Assembly: GCF_964204645.1 (NCBI RefSeq)
Contig: NC_134027.1
Coordinates: 9,226,485 to 9,290,484, forward strand
Direction: 5' to 3'
Source of the DNA: Tubulanus polymorphus
Lineage: Eukaryota > Nemertea > Palaeonemertea > Tubulaniformes > Tubulanidae
Length of the DNA stretch: 64,000 bases
The notes beneath the pieces are model-generated. The model was given only the letters and a program-made list of their open reading frames with translations. It was not told where the DNA came from and ran no database searches. This document shows positions 61,868-64,000 of the stretch, one piece after another (the first letter of the stretch is position 1; every line of letters begins with the position of its first letter). The position numbers and the translations under genes were made by a program.

Positions 61868-62765
61868 TTATTGTCTTATCGCGGATATGGTGATCAAATT
61901 CATATGTTGTGTGTGATTCACGATAAGTTACCATATTCAAAGAATGGATATAGCGAAATCGACAGAGAAGAGAAGAAGGTCGACCTAGACATTCTTTCAC
62001 AGCGTAATGACTGCCATTAATTCGCGATTATCTCATTTTGTCTCGTTTGGAAGACGCGGTTCATCGACGGCAATGTTTCAGAATACGACGAGAAGCCTAT
62101 TTATAGAAGTAAATGACGGCACACCTCGTAAAAATGGATTTCTCGTTACGAGGTTCCCTTAAGAATTTTTATTAACGAATAGGGAATGCCATTGATTCAA
62201 AAAATGCGGCGTTCACCCTAGATATGTGTTGATTCTTCTTTTCGTAATTTTTCTGTTCTTGAGATATAGTTAGCTTACATATGTAGAATTGATGATAAAA
62301 TAAAGCGGTTCTGAAACTGTGTCGACTCTAAATGCACATAGTTTTGTCTCCGTCTTAATTTCATGTATGTATATTTGTTATCGAATGAGTGCACGGTGCT
62401 CTTATAACAGTCGCAGGCGGATACGACAGAGAATGATGATTGCGAATCATGTCACCATGAGATCATTTCCAGGAAATGATTACAGAATCTCGACGACACG
62501 ACGTTGTACTAGTAAACAGATGGAAAACACGTCGTTTAGAGCGTGCAATTCAAATCATTTACTGATATGACCGGAATCATATTTTTCCGCAGGAAACCTT
62601 GACGATATGAAGGGAAATCGTATGGACGTAAATCTTTTGCATGAGCAGGGACTCCTTTATGCCGAGGTTAAGAAAATAAGTTTCTAATCTGTTTTTTACA
62701 TCGATATTTGAATCATGGGCTATAGGATTTTCAACACCTTCATGTGAGATTGGCATTACTTGTAC

Positions 62766-62845
62766 CCCGCGCATTCTCACCGGTAGGGATTCGAACCTGA
62801 TGGCATCGAGACTCGCCCCGGTACGAAACCCTGCCACGGCTACAT
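62766..62845 (-). mobile_element. tRNA-derived SINE head, minus strand
   Basis: On the minus strand, GGCAGGGTTTCGTACCGGG, then GCGAGTCT and box B GGTTCGAATCC (62797-62787). It matches the plus-strand copy at 62995-63070. Confidence 0.5.
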
Positions 62846-62994
62846 GCGCAGCTTATATGGTGTCATTATTAGCCAAATAGAAATCCTGTTTCATTTTAGC
62901 CCGGTTTATAGTTTATCAACGAAATTTGCCTCAGTGATTATACATCGAGCAATCTGATAGGTGCCGCAAGTTTTCGCGCGACAAACTTGCGCAT

Positions 62995-63070
62995 GTACCT
63001 GGCAGGGTTTCGTGCCGTGGCTGAGTCTAACCAGATCAGGTTCGAATCCCACCGTTTCCCGGCGTTAAGA
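62995..63070 (+). mobile_element. tRNA-derived SINE head, plus strand
   Basis: Box A-like TGGCTGAGTCT lies at 63018-63028 and box B GGTTCGAATCC at 63039-63049. The spacing is too short for an intact tRNA. The preceding GGCAGGGTTTCGTGCC is shared with the inverted copy about 170 bases upstream. Confidence 0.5.
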
Positions 63071-64000
63071 AAGGATGAGATGAAACCCGGGAAGTGCTGA
63101 AGAAAGGACAAAATGTTGTTGTTATGCAGACAGATCGAACGAATTAAAAATCCCCCGTGCCCTCAGCGTGGATTGTAAGCTCATTTCCGATTTGTACAAC
63201 GAGTCTGGCAATAAAAATGCCACTTTATCGGCGACGTGCGGGTTGTAAACATATAAATCGCTTTCGGTTTTATTTCGTTGGGCGTTCGTTGAGCACGCGC
63301 CGTGCTGGTTCTTGGTGTGCTAATGTTCGAAAAACTTGCCTTTATGGCCGACAAATCAGACTATTTGTAGCGTTCGTCACGTCTCTCGCGGCTCTTGCTG
63401 AATTACTTTTCACATCTACTGTATAGGCAAAGACCAAAGTCATCATTACCTGAAGTCCCTGATAATCACTTGTCTGTATGTGACATATAGATCGGGTGTC
63501 CAGGAAAAAAGAGTGAACAGGCAGTTATGAGCAAGCGATATAGAAAACCCGTATTCATTGAAGATTTTCACCGAAAAATATTTTGGGTATCGCTGCGAGT
63601 TTCGGATTTTATATTCAGTTTGGAATATGAAATTGCTATAGCATAACAAGCGTTGTAGCGTTTTTAAGCGAGGATGTAATCTATCTATTTGATATGTTTC
63701 GCTAGTGATGGGCTGTGGTACAACACCCGATTTATTTGATGAATGGTTGCTATTTTCGAACTCTGGTGGTGAAGCACCTCCAATGTCCAGTCTTCGGGGA
63801 GTGTCGGCGTAAAACGATTATTACGTTTAGCACTTTGTCAATTTCCGTATTAGCATAGAATGGTACATCATCCATAGTGTGGACGTGGAGACTTTCAAGG
63901 TTATCTACAATATTTTTTACACGAACACCGACACTTTGCCGACGTCAGACGTAGCTTTGATTTATGGTCGTAAACGTCACACCGTATACCGGACGGTTTG

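Larger units (their letters stand above)
61868..64000. other. No gene recognised; SINE heads
   Basis: Contains two opposed tRNA-like heads at 62766-62845 and 62995-63070. Nothing else is supported. Confidence 0.5.

Noticed and set aside
62766-63070. Functional tRNA genes
   Set aside because: Box A to box B spacing is too short and no cloverleaf can be formed, so SINE heads are the better reading.

Overview
This is an AT-rich window of an animal nuclear genome, not a bacterial or viral one. The evidence is short spliced exons with GT/AG borders in consistent phase, AATAAA signals after several stop codons, and many small inverted-repeat transposons. The gene set suggests a marine invertebrate bilaterian, perhaps a lophotrochozoan: a histamine H1-type receptor, an invertebrate-type peptide GPCR, METTL27-like methyltransferases, a BAAT/ACOT-type thioesterase and a CTHRC1-like secreted protein. 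The species cannot be fixed from the sequence alone.

Layout. Positions 1 to about 33,300 hold no gene I can support. They contain fold-back and MITE-like elements, a (TCA)n microsatellite, a fossil of a LINE reverse transcriptase and a fossil of an HTH/integrase-type element gene. Positions 33,299-50,743 form a compact gene cluster. First, on the plus strand, is a ten-exon secreted protein with an apple/PAN-like N-terminus and three CTHRC1-like units. It converges tail to tail with a single-exon BAAT/ACOT acyltransferase on the minus strand. Then, all on the minus strand, come METTL27-like copy A (5 exons), a single-exon orphan class A GPCR, METTL27-like copy B (5 exons), and the large last exon of a histamine H1-like receptor, whose TM1 exon is not visible. 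From 50,744 to the end I see no further gene. That stretch holds a hAT-type MITE, a direct duplication, a minisatellite, a nested long-TIR/piggyBac-like insertion and SINE heads.

The cluster is not an operon-like pathway; the genes are unrelated neighbours apart from the METTL27 pair. That pair is a real duplication that includes the introns, the 3' flank and a piece of the 5' flank. Copy B carries a transposon in intron 2 that copy A lacks.

The most interesting items are: (1) the CTHRC1-like protein built from a three-exon module repeated three times with conserved exon size and phase; (2) a family of MITEs with TATGGTGGCTGAT... ends and 6-bp target duplications, one of them carrying a second nested element with its own 6-bp duplication; (3) a histamine H1-like receptor with Phe in place of the toggle-switch Trp. 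All gene models were derived by reading the sequence; no database search was possible.
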